NCBI GenBank assembly: GCA_016783965.1
Contig: JADHVO010000003.1
Span: 124,001 to 188,000 of the forward strand
From: Alphaproteobacteria bacterium
GTDB taxonomy: Bacteria > Pseudomonadota > Alphaproteobacteria > Micropepsales > Micropepsaceae
DNA length: 64,000 bases
Direction: 5' to 3'
A program made the position numbers and the translations under genes. Under the pieces are notes generated by a model that saw only the letters and a program-made list of their open reading frames with translations, ran no database searches and was not told where the DNA came from. This document shows, one piece after another, positions 33,796-43,180 of the stretch (position 1 is the stretch's first letter; each line of letters starts with the position of its first letter).

Positions 33796-34407
33796 CTACG
33801 TTTCGGCCCCTCGCGCCTCGCGCGCTTCGGCCAGGATTTCGAACGCTTCTCGAACGACATAAATGACGATCGCCGCGCCGACAATCAGATCAACGTAGCG
33901 AAAATGCGCGACCAGCAGCGCAGCGCCCGAAAGGATCACCGCAAGATTCGCGATGACATCCGCGCGGGTAAAGATATAGGTCGCCCGCAAGTGCACTTCT
34001 GCCTTCTCCTTTTGCCGCGCCAGCAGATAAAGGACCGTCGAGTTCACGCACAACGAAACCGTCGCGACCGCTATCATCAGAATGCCGTCCGGCGAGCTTC
34101 CGAAGAGGCCTCGCCGTCCCGCGTCGAGCAAGACTACGATACCCAGGATGAGCAAGATCGTGCCGCTCAATGTCGCCGCACGGGCCTTGAACAACTGGCT
34201 GCGCTCGATCGCCAAGAGCGCAATCGCATAAGCCAGCATGTCGAGTGCATCGGCCACCAGTCCACTCGACTGGGCGATAAGGCCCGCGACAATACCAACC
34301 ACGAACATCGCTGCGTTCAGGCCGAGCGCAATCGTGAGGGTGCGGCGCTGTTCCGCCCCCTTCACCTCAACTTGCTCGCATCCACAACCGGTCACGACTT
34401 CCTCCAA
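33796..34407 (-). CDS. Cation diffusion facilitator-like transporter
   Basis: This 203-residue membrane protein has about six helices and the CDF-type segments LNAAMFVVGIVAGLIAQSSG, LVADALDMLAYAIALL and FTRADVIANLAVILSG. It opens with VTGCGCEQVEV. It would export divalent cations such as Zn, Co or Ni. It lacks the usual C-terminal cytosolic domain of longer CDF proteins. Adjacent to copA; same strand. Confidence 0.75.
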   Translation of the reverse strand: MEEVVTGCGCEQVEVKGAEQRRTLTIALGLNAAMFVVGIVAGLIAQSSGLVADALDMLAYAIALLAIERSQLFKARAATLSGTILLILGIVVLLDAGRRGLFGSSPDGILMIAVATVSLCVNSTVLYLLARQKEKAEVHLRATYIFTRADVIANLAVILSGAALLVAHFRYVDLIVGAAIVIYVVREAFEILAEAREARGAET

Positions 34408-34481
34408 GTCACTCTATCTCGCCGGCCTCAACCACATGGTGACGTGATGGGCTAATTCAGCTTCCTAATTTTTGATCGTGA

Positions 34482-36821
34482 TCAAATCCGGACCCAGCGA
34501 AGTCTCAGGGCGTTACCGACCACGCTGACCGACGACAGCGCCATGGCGGCAGCCGCGATCACCGGCGATAGCAGGATGCCGAAGGTGGGATAGAGAACGC
34601 CCGCCGCCACGGGTACACCAACCGCGTTGTAAAAGAAGGCGAAGAAAAGGTTCTGGCGGATATTGCTCATGGTCGCCCGCGATAGCAGGCGAGCCCGCAC
34701 GATGCCGGTGAGATCGCCCTTAAGCAGGGTGACGCCCGCGCTCTCCATGGCAACGTCAGTCCCGGAGCCCATGGCAATTCCAGCGTCCGCAGCCGCTAGT
34801 GCCGGCGCGTCATTCACACCATCACCCGCCATCGCAACGGCGCGCCCTTCCTTCTTGAGCTTGGCAACGACCGCGCTCTTCTGATCAGGCAAGATTTCAG
34901 CTTCCACTTCGTCGATGCCAAGCCTCTTTGCCACGGCAAGGGCTGTCGTGCGGTTATCGCCAGTCAGCATGACTATGCGGACACCATCGTCACGGAGCGC
35001 TTTCAGCGCGGCTGGCGTCGTTTTCTTGACCGGATCGGCGATGGCAAACACACCTGCAAGCTTTCCAGCGATCGCTATGTAGATTGCTGTTGCACCGTCC
35101 TCGCGTAGCTCGTCCGCGCGCTCGGCGAGCGACGCCACGTCGATATTCTGTTCTTTCATGAACGGCAGATTGCCAAGCAGCACTGCCTTGCCTTCAACGG
35201 TGCCGAGTGCGCCTTTGCCGGACGGCGAGTCGAACCCTGTCATCTGCGGGATTGCGAGCTTTCTTGCTTCGGCCGCTGCGACGATGGCGACCGCGAGCGG
35301 ATGCTCGCTCGCCCGCTCGACACCGGCCGCAAGGCGCAACAAATCATTCTCGTCAAATCCCGGTGCTGTGACGATTTCAGTGACGGATGGCTTGCCTTCG
35401 GTGAGCGTGCCGGTCTTGTCGATGACGAGGGTGTCGATGCGCTCCAGGGTCTCCAGCGCTTCGGCGTTCTTCACAAGAACGCCGGCCTGCGCGCCCCTGC
35501 CCACACCGACCATGATGGACATCGGCGTCGCGAGCCCGAGTGCGCAAGGGCAGGCAATGATGAGGACGGTCACAGCGGAGACGAGCGCAAACGCAAAACG
35601 CGGCTCGGGCCCGAACAAGAGCCACACGGCAAACGCCACGAGCGCTGTAATGACGACGGCCGGCACGAACCAGCCGGACACGCGGTCGGCCATGCGCTGA
35701 ATGGGGGCGCGGCTGCGCTGGGCTTCCGCGACCATCTGCACGATGCGCGACAGCATGGACTCGCTGCCGACTTTCTCGGCGCGGATAACAAGCGCGCCTG
35801 AGCGGTTGAGCGTGCCGCCTATGACCTTCGCGCCCACATCTTTTGTCACAGGCATGGATTCGCCAGTGACCATGGATTCGTCGACCGCGGAACGCCCTTC
35901 CAACACCGAACCATCAACGGCGATCTTTTCGCCGGGCCGAACGCGGACACGATCACCAATGACGATCGAGTCCAGTGGCACCTCTGTTTCGCTGTCGCCG
36001 GTGATCTTGCGTGCCGTCTTCGGAGCCAGATTGAGCAATGCGCGGATGGCGCCCGACGTATGCTCGCGGGCGCGAAGCTCAAGCACTTGGCCGAGCAGCA
36101 CGAGTACCGTGATGACGGCTGCGGCTTCAAAATAGACCGGCACCGTGCCGCCCTCGCTCCGAAACGCCGGCGGAAACAAGTGGGGAAAGAGCGTGGCGAT
36201 GACGCTATACGTCCACGCCACGCCGGTCCCGAGCGCGATCAGCGTGAACATGTTGAGGTTGCGGGACACAAGAGATGCCCAGGCGCGGGCAAAAAGCGGC
36301 CAGCCCGCCCACCAGACGACCGGTGTGCCGAAGGCGAACTGAATCCATTGCGAGAGTTCGGGCTTGATGAAGCGACCGAGTCCTAAGAGTTCGGCGAGCA
36401 TCCCGAGCAGAATGACGGGCACAGAGAGCGCCAGGCCGATCCAGAACCGCCGCGACATGTCGGCGAGTTCGAGATTGTGGACGTGTTCGCCGCTCACTAT
36501 GAGCGGTTCGAGCGCCATCCCGCAGATGGGGCAGGCCCCCGGATGGTCCTGCCTAACCTCGGGATGCATGGGACAGGTGTAGATCGCGCCGTGCGGCGCG
36601 CTCTCGGGCGCATGGGTATGATCGGCGTGAGCGTGCGTGTGATGTGCGGGCGCCGCACTTCTGCTGGTGTAGGCCGGTGGATTGGCCTCGAACTTCGCGC
36701 GACATTTCGCTGAGCAGAAATAGTAGTCATGCCCGTCATGTTCGACATGGTGCTTGGCGGTCGCGGGATCGACCGTCATGCCGCAGACGGGATCGAGCGT
36801 CTTTTGCGTGTCAGTTTCCAT
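34482..36821 (-). CDS. copA: Copper-exporting P1B-type ATPase
   Basis: This 779-residue ATPase starts at METDTQK (36821). In order: a YHS domain ([12 protein letters not shown]), a His-rich linker ([11 protein letters not shown]), a heavy-metal-binding domain ([18 protein letters not shown]), then the ATPase core with [14 protein letters not shown] in TM6, DKTGT and GDGVND. These mark a Cu+ exporter of the CopA/CopB group. The start overlaps the regulator's stop by 11 bp. Confidence 0.93.
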   Translation of the reverse strand: METDTQKTLDPVCGMTVDPATAKHHVEHDGHDYYFCSAKCRAKFEANPPAYTSRSAAPAHHTHAHADHTHAPESAPHGAIYTCPMHPEVRQDHPGACPICGMALEPLIVSGEHVHNLELADMSRRFWIGLALSVPVILLGMLAELLGLGRFIKPELSQWIQFAFGTPVVWWAGWPLFARAWASLVSRNLNMFTLIALGTGVAWTYSVIATLFPHLFPPAFRSEGGTVPVYFEAAAVITVLVLLGQVLELRAREHTSGAIRALLNLAPKTARKITGDSETEVPLDSIVIGDRVRVRPGEKIAVDGSVLEGRSAVDESMVTGESMPVTKDVGAKVIGGTLNRSGALVIRAEKVGSESMLSRIVQMVAEAQRSRAPIQRMADRVSGWFVPAVVITALVAFAVWLLFGPEPRFAFALVSAVTVLIIACPCALGLATPMSIMVGVGRGAQAGVLVKNAEALETLERIDTLVIDKTGTLTEGKPSVTEIVTAPGFDENDLLRLAAGVERASEHPLAVAIVAAAEARKLAIPQMTGFDSPSGKGALGTVEGKAVLLGNLPFMKEQNIDVASLAERADELREDGATAIYIAIAGKLAGVFAIADPVKKTTPAALKALRDDGVRIVMLTGDNRTTALAVAKRLGIDEVEAEILPDQKSAVVAKLKKEGRAVAMAGDGVNDAPALAAADAGIAMGSGTDVAMESAGVTLLKGDLTGIVRARLLSRATMSNIRQNLFFAFFYNAVGVPVAAGVLYPTFGILLSPVIAAAAMALSSVSVVGNALRLRWVRI

Positions 36822-37098
36822 ATTTGCCAAACAGCTCGACGAGCTCATGGAACTTCTCGGTCTGATCTTTTGTGTTTCCACTTTTGATTGCTTCGGCGAC
36901 GCAATGCGCCGCATGGCCTTTGAGCACCTGCTCCTCGACCTTCCGGAGCGCGGCCTTGATCGCCTGAATCTGCGTCAGGATATCGATGCAGTAGCGGTCG
37001 TCCTCGACCATCCTCGCGACGCCGCGCACCTGTCCCTCGATCCGGGTGAGGCGGGTTATCACGGCTTTGTCAGGTTCGTGCGTTGCGCGTTTTTTCAT
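36811..37098 (-). CDS. csoR: CsoR/RcnR-family metal-sensing repressor
   Basis: This 95-residue helical repressor begins [20 protein letters not shown] and has [34 protein letters not shown]. The Cys in RYC, His in GHAAHC and the second Cys form the Cys-His-Cys Cu(I) site of CsoR. ATG 37098 follows AGGGG; an ATG at 37104 is also in frame. It probably represses copA and the divergent gene. Confidence 0.9.
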   Translation of the reverse strand: MKKRATHEPDKAVITRLTRIEGQVRGVARMVEDDRYCIDILTQIQAIKAALRKVEEQVLKGHAAHCVAEAIKSGNTKDQTEKFHELVELFGKYGN

Positions 37099-37102
37099 TT
37101 GC

Positions 37103-37120
37103 ATACCCCTATAGGGTATA
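37103..37120. promoter_or_regulatory. CsoR-type operator
   Basis: ATACCCCTATAGGGTATA is a near-palindrome with G/C runs framing an AT centre (ATACCC and GGGTAT arms), the type of site bound by CsoR/RcnR. It lies just upstream of csoR and 55 bp before the divergent Met-rich gene. Confidence 0.75.
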
Positions 37121-37175
37121 TTATGGATGCGCGGCGCCCAAAGACAAGGGCGTTCTTCTGGCTGCTGGGTTTGCC

Positions 37176-38543
37176 ATGCGTCTCTACTTCGGCGTTGTTC
37201 TCTCGCTCCTTGCGCTTGGCGCTTCGGGCCAGGCGCTTGCGGAGGATCAAAGCAGCATGCCCGGCATGTCGATGCCGTCCACCGCAACGCCGTCACCTGC
37301 GCCGACGAACAAGCCCGATGAGAAGCCCATGGAGGGCATGACCATGGATTCCATGGATATGCCCGGCATGAGCATGGATCACATGATGAAGGGGCAGGCT
37401 GGCGACTATTCGATGATGCGCGACGCGTCCGGCACCGCATGGCAGCCGGATTCAACGCCAATGGAAGGCTGGAGTGGCTCGCTCGGCGACTGGTCGGCAA
37501 TGGCGCACGGATCAATTCTTGCCATATATGACAATCAGGGCGGGCCCCGCGGCGCTGACAAGACGTTCAGCGAGAGCATGTTCATGGCGATGGGCCAGAA
37601 GGACATTGGTCCGGGCACGCTCACGCTACGCTCCATGCTTTCGCTCGATCCATTCATGGGCAAGAGCGGTTATCCGCTTCTGCTCCAGACCGGCGAGACA
37701 GCGAACGGCGTTGATCCACTGATTGACCGCCAGCATCCGCACGATTTCCTGATGGAGCTTGCCGGCACCTACAGCGTGCCAGTTGCCGACAAGCAGTCGG
37801 TGTTTGTCTATGCGGGATATCCCGGCGAGCCGGCACTTGGGCCGCCGACCTTCATGCACCGTTTCTCAGGCATGGACGATCCGGCTGCACCGATCACGCA
37901 TCACTGGCTCGACTCAACCCATATAACCTTTGGCGTGATCACCGCGGGCTATGTCTATGGCGACTGGAAGATCGAAGGCTCCGTCTTCAACGGGCGCGAG
38001 CCCGATCAATTTCGGTGGGACTTCGACAGCGCGCGGCTCAATTCCGTTTCGGGGCGCGTCAGTTGGAACCCGGACGCCAATTGGGCGCTCCAGGTGAGCT
38101 ATGGTTTTATCAAGAGCCCGGAGCAGCTGGAGCCTGGCGTCAACCAGCACCGCATGACGGCGTCCGCGAGCTATAACCAGCCGCTCGAACACGGCAACTG
38201 GCAGACCACGCTCGCCTGGGGTCGCAACAGCATGCAACCCGGGCCCAATCCTGATGCCTTCCTGCTCGAATCCGCGGCGAGCTGGTACAACCACACGGTA
38301 TTTGGGCGCGCAGAGAACGCCGACAAGAACGAACTCTTTGAAGCACCGAGCCCGCTTGCGGGCCATACCTTCAACGTCTCCAGCTTTTCGCTCGGCTATG
38401 TTTATGACATCCCGGTCGCCGATCACCTGAAGCTGGGCCTCGGGGCGATGGGTAGCGTCTACACGCTGCCGTCGGCGATCACGCCGGCCTACGGATCGGG
38501 CCCCACCTCCTACATGCTCTTCACCCGCCTCAAGCTCGATTAG
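37176..38543 (+). CDS. Met-rich exported protein, outer-membrane-like, copper-associated
   Basis: This 455-residue protein has a signal peptide (MRLYFGVVLSLLALGASGQA) and a Met/His-rich N-terminus (MPGMSMP, MEGMTMDSMDMPGMSMDHMM) like copper-binding Met motifs. The rest is a beta-strand-rich barrel-like domain ending in aromatic/Leu (LFTRLKLD). It may hold or move copper in the envelope. It is divergent from csoR with the operator between them. Confidence 0.75.
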   Translation: MRLYFGVVLSLLALGASGQALAEDQSSMPGMSMPSTATPSPAPTNKPDEKPMEGMTMDSMDMPGMSMDHMMKGQAGDYSMMRDASGTAWQPDSTPMEGWSGSLGDWSAMAHGSILAIYDNQGGPRGADKTFSESMFMAMGQKDIGPGTLTLRSMLSLDPFMGKSGYPLLLQTGETANGVDPLIDRQHPHDFLMELAGTYSVPVADKQSVFVYAGYPGEPALGPPTFMHRFSGMDDPAAPITHHWLDSTHITFGVITAGYVYGDWKIEGSVFNGREPDQFRWDFDSARLNSVSGRVSWNPDANWALQVSYGFIKSPEQLEPGVNQHRMTASASYNQPLEHGNWQTTLAWGRNSMQPGPNPDAFLLESAASWYNHTVFGRAENADKNELFEAPSPLAGHTFNVSSFSLGYVYDIPVADHLKLGLGAMGSVYTLPSAITPAYGSGPTSYMLFTRLKLD

Positions 38544-38719
38544 CGAATCCGCCCAAGGAACCCATGTCGGAGATTACAAATTCCCAACGAGCGTCCCGCG
38601 GCAAATTCTGAAGGAGGCATTCACAAGCAGTTCATGCGCGCTCGATCAATGTCTCGACGTAGCGGGATGCTCCCGCAACCCGACTTGGAGCGATTGTCGG
38701 AACACAAGGAGAGTTGAGC

Positions 38720-39115
38720 ATGTTGAAGACACTGATGGGGGCGGGTGCGTTGCTTTTGACCACCGCTGCGGTACCGGCGGCGGCCCACGATTGGGACGGC
38801 TATGGCTATGGCCGTTACGACTCTGGCGGCGGCTACTACTACAATGTCGTGCGCCAGCATGTGCAGGAGTGCCGGCAGCACGAGCGCTTCCACGAGCAGC
38901 TCGATGCTCTGCACGGCGATGCCCATGACGAAGGCTTCGACGGCCGCGACGAACACGACGATCTGCACGATGCGCTCGACCAGGCGCATGGCGACTACCA
39001 TGCCGATCATCCGGGCCTGCGCAATTGCGGGTACTGGTACAGCCAGTACAACAACATGACGCGCGGGTATCGCGGGTATTGGGGCTATCACCGCTACGGC
39101 GGCTGGAACTACTAG
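38720..39115 (+). CDS. His/Tyr-rich exported protein
   Basis: This 131-residue protein has a signal peptide ending AAVPAAA and a mature part rich in His, Asp and Tyr (HGDAHDEGFDGRDEHDDLHD) plus Gly/Tyr stretches. AAGGAG lies 8 bp before ATG 38720. It could bind divalent metal. No family recognised. Between the Met-rich gene and copC. Confidence 0.7.
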   Translation: MLKTLMGAGALLLTTAAVPAAAHDWDGYGYGRYDSGGGYYYNVVRQHVQECRQHERFHEQLDALHGDAHDEGFDGRDEHDDLHDALDQAHGDYHADHPGLRNCGYWYSQYNNMTRGYRGYWGYHRYGGWNY

Positions 39116-39176
39116 ACCACCCTACGCCGGCGGCAGGAGGGGCGCCGCCACCGACGTGCATTGAAAGGAACCCAAG

Positions 39177-39545
39177 ATGATCAAGAAGTCCCTTGCCATG
39201 GCTGCGGCAATAGCGGCCCTCGCCGTGGCGTCAACCGCAGCCGAAGCACATCCGCGCCTAAAATCGTCCAACCCGGCTTCGCACGCCACACTTAAGACCT
39301 CGCCAAACGCCATTCGCCTTAATTTCAGCGAAGGGCTGATCGCGAGCTTTAGCGGGCTCACGTTGACGAACGGCGGACGCACGGTTGCAACCGGCGCGCC
39401 GACCGTGAGCGGTCGCGACAATACGAGTCTTGTCGTGCCGTTGCGCGCGCCGCTGAAGCCTGGTGCCTACTCAGTTGCCTGGCACGCGGTGTCGGTCGAC
39501 ACGCACCGGGTCTCGGGAAGTTACTCGTTCAAGATTGCGCGCTAA
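39177..39545 (+). CDS. copC: CopC-family copper-binding protein
   Basis: This 122-residue periplasmic CopC domain has a signal peptide ending AEA, then mature HPRLKSSNPA with His at the start (Cu ligand) and VSVDTHRVSGSYSFKI at the end with a second His. Length fits a single CopC. Strong Shine-Dalgarno-like AAAGGAA. It overlaps copD by 1 bp (TAATG). Confidence 0.9.
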   Translation: MIKKSLAMAAAIAALAVASTAAEAHPRLKSSNPASHATLKTSPNAIRLNFSEGLIASFSGLTLTNGGRTVATGAPTVSGRDNTSLVVPLRAPLKPGAYSVAWHAVSVDTHRVSGSYSFKIAR

Positions 39546-40444
39546 TGCTCGAAGCGGGACTCTTATTATCCCGCTTCCTGCACTTCACGGCGACGCTTTC
39601 GTTGTTCGGCGTCAGTTTGTTTCCGCTCTATGCGCTGGGCCGCGCTGGCGCGTGGGGCGGGAACGAACAGCGCTTGTTACGTCGTATCAAATGGATACCT
39701 ATCGTCGGCGCCCTCACTGCGATCGCAAGCGGCGTCGGATGGTTCGTTTTTACCGCTGCGTCGATGACCGGCGATCTATCGCTCGCACTCAATCGAGAGT
39801 CGCTGTACGCGATCTTGCAGGGCACCGATTTCGGACCGCTTTGGATCGTCCGCCTTCTGCTCGTTTGTGCCGCACTCCTCACGGTCCCGTGGTGGCCCAG
39901 GCGAACGGCGATTTGGACGGCCGCGATAGGCTCTTCGCTCTCCTTAGCATTACTCGCGGGCACCGGCCACGCCCGCGCCACGCAGGGCTGGGCGGGAAGT
40001 CATATGGCAGCCGATAGCTTGCACCTGCTGGCTGCGGGATTGTGGCTCGGCGCGCTTCTTCCGCTGGCAATCGCGCTAAGGACGTTCTCGTCGCCGAAGC
40101 GGAAGAGCGACGTGCTGAAGGCGTTCTCGCGGATCGGGCAGATTGCCGTCGGCCTTCTGTTCGCAACGGGCATCGCAAACAGTTTCTTTCTCCTCACCTC
40201 GCCGCTCGATCTGATCGCCACGAGCTACGGCAAGGTTCTAAGCGTCAAGCTCATGCTGTTCGCTCTAATGTTGGGACTCGCCGCCCTCAATCGCTTCTGG
40301 ATCACGCCGCGTGTGCCCGAACGCGACTCCGCACTCTGGACCAGACGGCTCGGCATCTCGATTGCTATTGAGCAAGCGCTGGGGCTCCTTCTCCTCTTGG
40401 CCGTCGCTGTTCTCGGCGCCATGGAACCACCGGGCGCCGGTTGA
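39545..40444 (+). CDS. copD: CopD-family copper transport membrane protein
   Basis: This 299-residue protein has eight predicted helices and the family segments LHFTATLSLFGVSLFPLYAL and LHLLAAGLWLGALLPLA with conserved His residues. It works with CopC, probably importing copper to the cytoplasm. It starts one base inside the copC stop. Confidence 0.88.
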   Translation: MLEAGLLLSRFLHFTATLSLFGVSLFPLYALGRAGAWGGNEQRLLRRIKWIPIVGALTAIASGVGWFVFTAASMTGDLSLALNRESLYAILQGTDFGPLWIVRLLLVCAALLTVPWWPRRTAIWTAAIGSSLSLALLAGTGHARATQGWAGSHMAADSLHLLAAGLWLGALLPLAIALRTFSSPKRKSDVLKAFSRIGQIAVGLLFATGIANSFFLLTSPLDLIATSYGKVLSVKLMLFALMLGLAALNRFWITPRVPERDSALWTRRLGISIAIEQALGLLLLLAVAVLGAMEPPGAG

Positions 40445-40990
40445 GTCTGCCTGGCGGTGCCGATGGACCTTGTCAGGGCCGTTTCCAAGGTCGGCAAGTG
40501 TCGGATGAGGAGTGACCGCTCGGCGCTTCGTCACACGTCCACCCCGACGCTGGGCGCGCGACTCGGATTCCGATTCCTGCTGAGTCGCAATAACTATCTT
40601 CTTATGGACAACAGATATATCACGGATCGAGTCGTCCACACGTCCTTGATTTAGAGTTCGAACGCACGACTTATTCGAGAAATGATCTGCCGTTGTGAGT
40701 CGCGTAGTTTTTGGGGACTACCGTCGCTTCGCATTTCATCAACCTCGCCGAGCTGCCGAACGCCCGTGATCGCATCGCTCGCGCGACGCGTTTGCGCGCG
40801 GTTACTCGCTATCGTTGTTTGGCATTTTTGCCGTCACTGCGTCTCGACGCAGTGTCTCTCGCACGGAGGTGTCATGAGGATGTAGTTGGAAAAAGGGGAA
40901 AAGCCGCCGACGACGTGTCGGCGGCTTCCCTCGAGCGGCGCCCAGATCGGATCGCTTAGACGGCTTCGATCTACACGCCTTGGAGGCACC
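40445..40990. other. Gene-poor stretch with a strong hairpin
   Basis: No gene is convincing. AAGCCGCCGAC and GTCGGCGGCTT (40901-40927) form a perfect 11-bp stem with a 5-base loop. Read on the minus strand it is followed by TTCCCCTTTTTCC, so it would work as a leftward terminator. It lies 64 bp before the gene at 40991, so it could also be a leader hairpin. Confidence 0.55.
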
Positions 40991-41314
40991 ATGCTGAATC
41001 TGTTGGGCAACATCTTTGGGATGTTGCGAAGGAGCTTGCCCTTTTCCTGGCGGGGAAGCCTGCCTTTTGTCGGCCGCGTAATCTTGTGCGCGCTTGTGGT
41101 AGCCGCCGACATCCATCTGGCGGGTGGGCTTCTCCACGAGATTTTCGGTGCGCTTGCCGCACTCGGCGGGACGAGCTTCCTGGGCTGCTTAGTTGCCGCG
41201 TTTTCAGTTTTCGCACAGCTTGTTCACGCGCCCCATCTAGCGGGTCTCTGCCGTGACGCATGGCGAGATCTGTTGCGGGCACTTCGTGACTTTCAAGGGC
41301 GGTTGCAGCGTTAG
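40991..41314 (+). CDS. Small membrane protein, unknown
   Basis: This 107-residue protein begins MLNLLGNIFGMLRRSLPFSW and has two to three hydrophobic segments (LCALVVAADIHLAGGLLHEI, FLGCLVAAFSVFAQLV). TGGAGG lies 4 bp upstream. No family is recognised. Confidence 0.55.
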   Translation: MLNLLGNIFGMLRRSLPFSWRGSLPFVGRVILCALVVAADIHLAGGLLHEIFGALAALGGTSFLGCLVAAFSVFAQLVHAPHLAGLCRDAWRDLLRALRDFQGRLQR

Positions 41315-41658
41315 CCACCACGCAGGTATCTCATCCGATAACTCGCCTCCGCGAAAGGCGGGCACCTTTGGGATAACCGGCCTTCTTTTTGTGGGTATCT
41401 GTTGAAACTATACCGCATCCACAACAGCTAGTACCGATTTCACGGTGTGGATAACGTGTTCGCGCATGAGATCATGACGCGCGTCCATGCCTTTCCAAGG
41501 CGCGGAGCATAGTGCGGCAAAGCACGAGAACTCGCGCGGACAACTCAGCGCTGAGTCAAAATCGACGGTCCTTTTCCGTTCGCGCGGCTGCATGTTGGAA
41601 CCCGCCGAAATCGTCATCCGTCAACCTCATGCTCGATGCATCGCGAGATCAGGGCGTT

Positions 41659-41811
41659 ATGGCGCCTCCGAGAGAAATCGCCCGTCAGCAAGTGTTCGAG
41701 GTGATCAAGCTGCTCTTCGAACGCCGCCTCGCCGAATGGCAGGCGGCGGCCCATTCAGCGGAGGGCAGCCGGGCTACATGCAGCGTGGCCGAACCTATCA
41801 GACCACCTTGA
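41659..41811 (+). CDS. Small helical protein, unknown
   Basis: This 50-residue ORF begins MAPPREIARQQVFEVIKLLF and is followed by a good terminator. The start could be earlier in the frame. Weak support. The rest of 41315-42116 has no clear gene. Confidence 0.35.
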   Translation: MAPPREIARQQVFEVIKLLFERRLAEWQAAAHSAEGSRATCSVAEPIRPP

Positions 41812-41856
41812 GATGGCGCGCCAAAGAATCAGAACTCGCCTAAGGGGACGAAGCGC

Positions 41857-41890
41857 AAGGGCCCGGCGCCGCCGGGCCTTTCTTCTTTTT
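41857..41890 (+). terminator. Rho-independent terminator
   Basis: GGCCCGGC and GCCGGGCC pair around a GCC loop, followed by TTTCTTCTTTTT. Confidence 0.75.
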
Positions 41891-42116
41891 GGCGCGCTGC
41901 AATACCGCGATCCTTGTGGCTCAGCGTCTCAGAGCGATCACGGGGGCTCAGCCAGTCAGCCTTCCGAAGCGGGCGGGCGTTGCGCGACGCGACAAGTGCC
42001 CGGCAAGGGGCCGGAGCCGGCACGCGGGATCAATCCTGAGTTGAACTCGCGCTGAAAGTAGATAGGATTTTCGAGTCGTACGTTGCGTATCGGCGACACC
42101 GTCCGCTGGGGGTCGG

Positions 42117-42281
42117 ATGCCTGATACGTCTACGTTCATCGCGGCCGTGGTCACGGTTGCCGCAGTTGTCCTTGGCGCGATGCTCGCGTCTTGGCTCTGG
42201 TCTCATCCGATCGTCATCGCGCTTGTGATTGCGCTCATCGCAGCCTTTGTGTGGTGGCGCTGGAAGAGGAACCTCGTCTGA
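42117..42281 (+). CDS. Short two-helix membrane protein of the transfer module
   Basis: This 54-residue protein, begun MPDTSTFIAAVVTVAAVVLG, has two hydrophobic segments (to about residue 25 and residues 30-45) and ends in the basic WWRWKRNLV. GGGGG lies about 6 bp upstream. The stop overlaps the next start (ATGA), so the two are coupled. No family is recognised; it is shorter than usual annotation limits. Confidence 0.65.
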   Translation: MPDTSTFIAAVVTVAAVVLGAMLASWLWSHPIVIALVIALIAAFVWWRWKRNLV

Positions 42282-43180
42282 TGCTCCTCAAAATTCAGCG
42301 CTCGCAGCGGCGCAGCACGTTCAACAAAGTCATCTTCTGCCTTGACGTCCGAGCCGACTACGATGCGGAAGAGAGAGCCAACATAAATAAGTACGGGCTC
42401 GGTGCGCAGATAATCTATTTCAGTCGAGAAGCCGCGAAGCACCGCGCAACTGCGGACGCCCACTATGAGTCCGGCAGCGGATGGCAGGGGATTGCGAAAG
42501 GCGCGATCTCGGACATTCGGAGCAGGCTCGCGCTCAACATCTCCGTCGCTTCACTCGGCAGAGGCCAGCACATCGAATGCAAGGACATGCAGGAGCTTCT
42601 GGAAGCCGAGGACACCGTACGGGATGCTTCGAAAAACCTCACCCGCTACCTCGAAGTAGCGAATACTTTTGATGGCAGCGAAGTCGTCATCGAATACCAG
42701 AATGGCGAAGAACATGTGCACGTCACGCACGACGCGCCGGCCCTCATCGAATACGCCCACAAAGCTGCACCCACCGCCGTCAATACGGGCAGTTCAGAAA
42801 TAGCAAGCCCGGAGGCGTCAGACGACGCATTCGGCGGGCCAGACTTTCTCATGGAGACGATTAGGAAATCGGCTCCCGTCTTCAAACGTGCAGCGTCCTT
42901 TGTCGGCAGGACCTGTCGCTCCTGGGAAGATAGCGTGATGGTCTTCGTCGTTCGGCGCCGGTGGCCGGTCACGATGAGAGAAGTTCGTATCCTATTCGGC
43001 GTCGTAGTGAGTGTCCCAGTGATTGCACTCGTCGCTTGGCTCGTATGGCCAGCCCCTCCTGCGCCAGTGGTTACCCAAGGAGCCAACGTGCCGCTCTCAC
43101 ACGTATCCACGGTTCCGGGCGAGCAGCCGCTTGATCATGTCAACCTGGACAACTCTTTTCAGCCGAACCTCACACCCTGA
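42281..43180 (+). CDS. Membrane-anchored protein coupled to the VirD4-like ATPase
   Basis: This 299-residue protein starts MLLKIQRSQRRSTFNKVIFC, has a soluble N-terminal part of about 230 residues, then one membrane segment (ILFGVVVSVPVIALVAWLVW, near residues 235-275) and a short Pro/Thr-rich tail. Its stop overlaps the ATPase start by 1 bp. It may hold the ATPase at the membrane. Family not recognised. Confidence 0.65.
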   Translation: MLLKIQRSQRRSTFNKVIFCLDVRADYDAEERANINKYGLGAQIIYFSREAAKHRATADAHYESGSGWQGIAKGAISDIRSRLALNISVASLGRGQHIECKDMQELLEAEDTVRDASKNLTRYLEVANTFDGSEVVIEYQNGEEHVHVTHDAPALIEYAHKAAPTAVNTGSSEIASPEASDDAFGGPDFLMETIRKSAPVFKRAASFVGRTCRSWEDSVMVFVVRRRWPVTMREVRILFGVVVSVPVIALVAWLVWPAPPAPVVTQGANVPLSHVSTVPGEQPLDHVNLDNSFQPNLTP

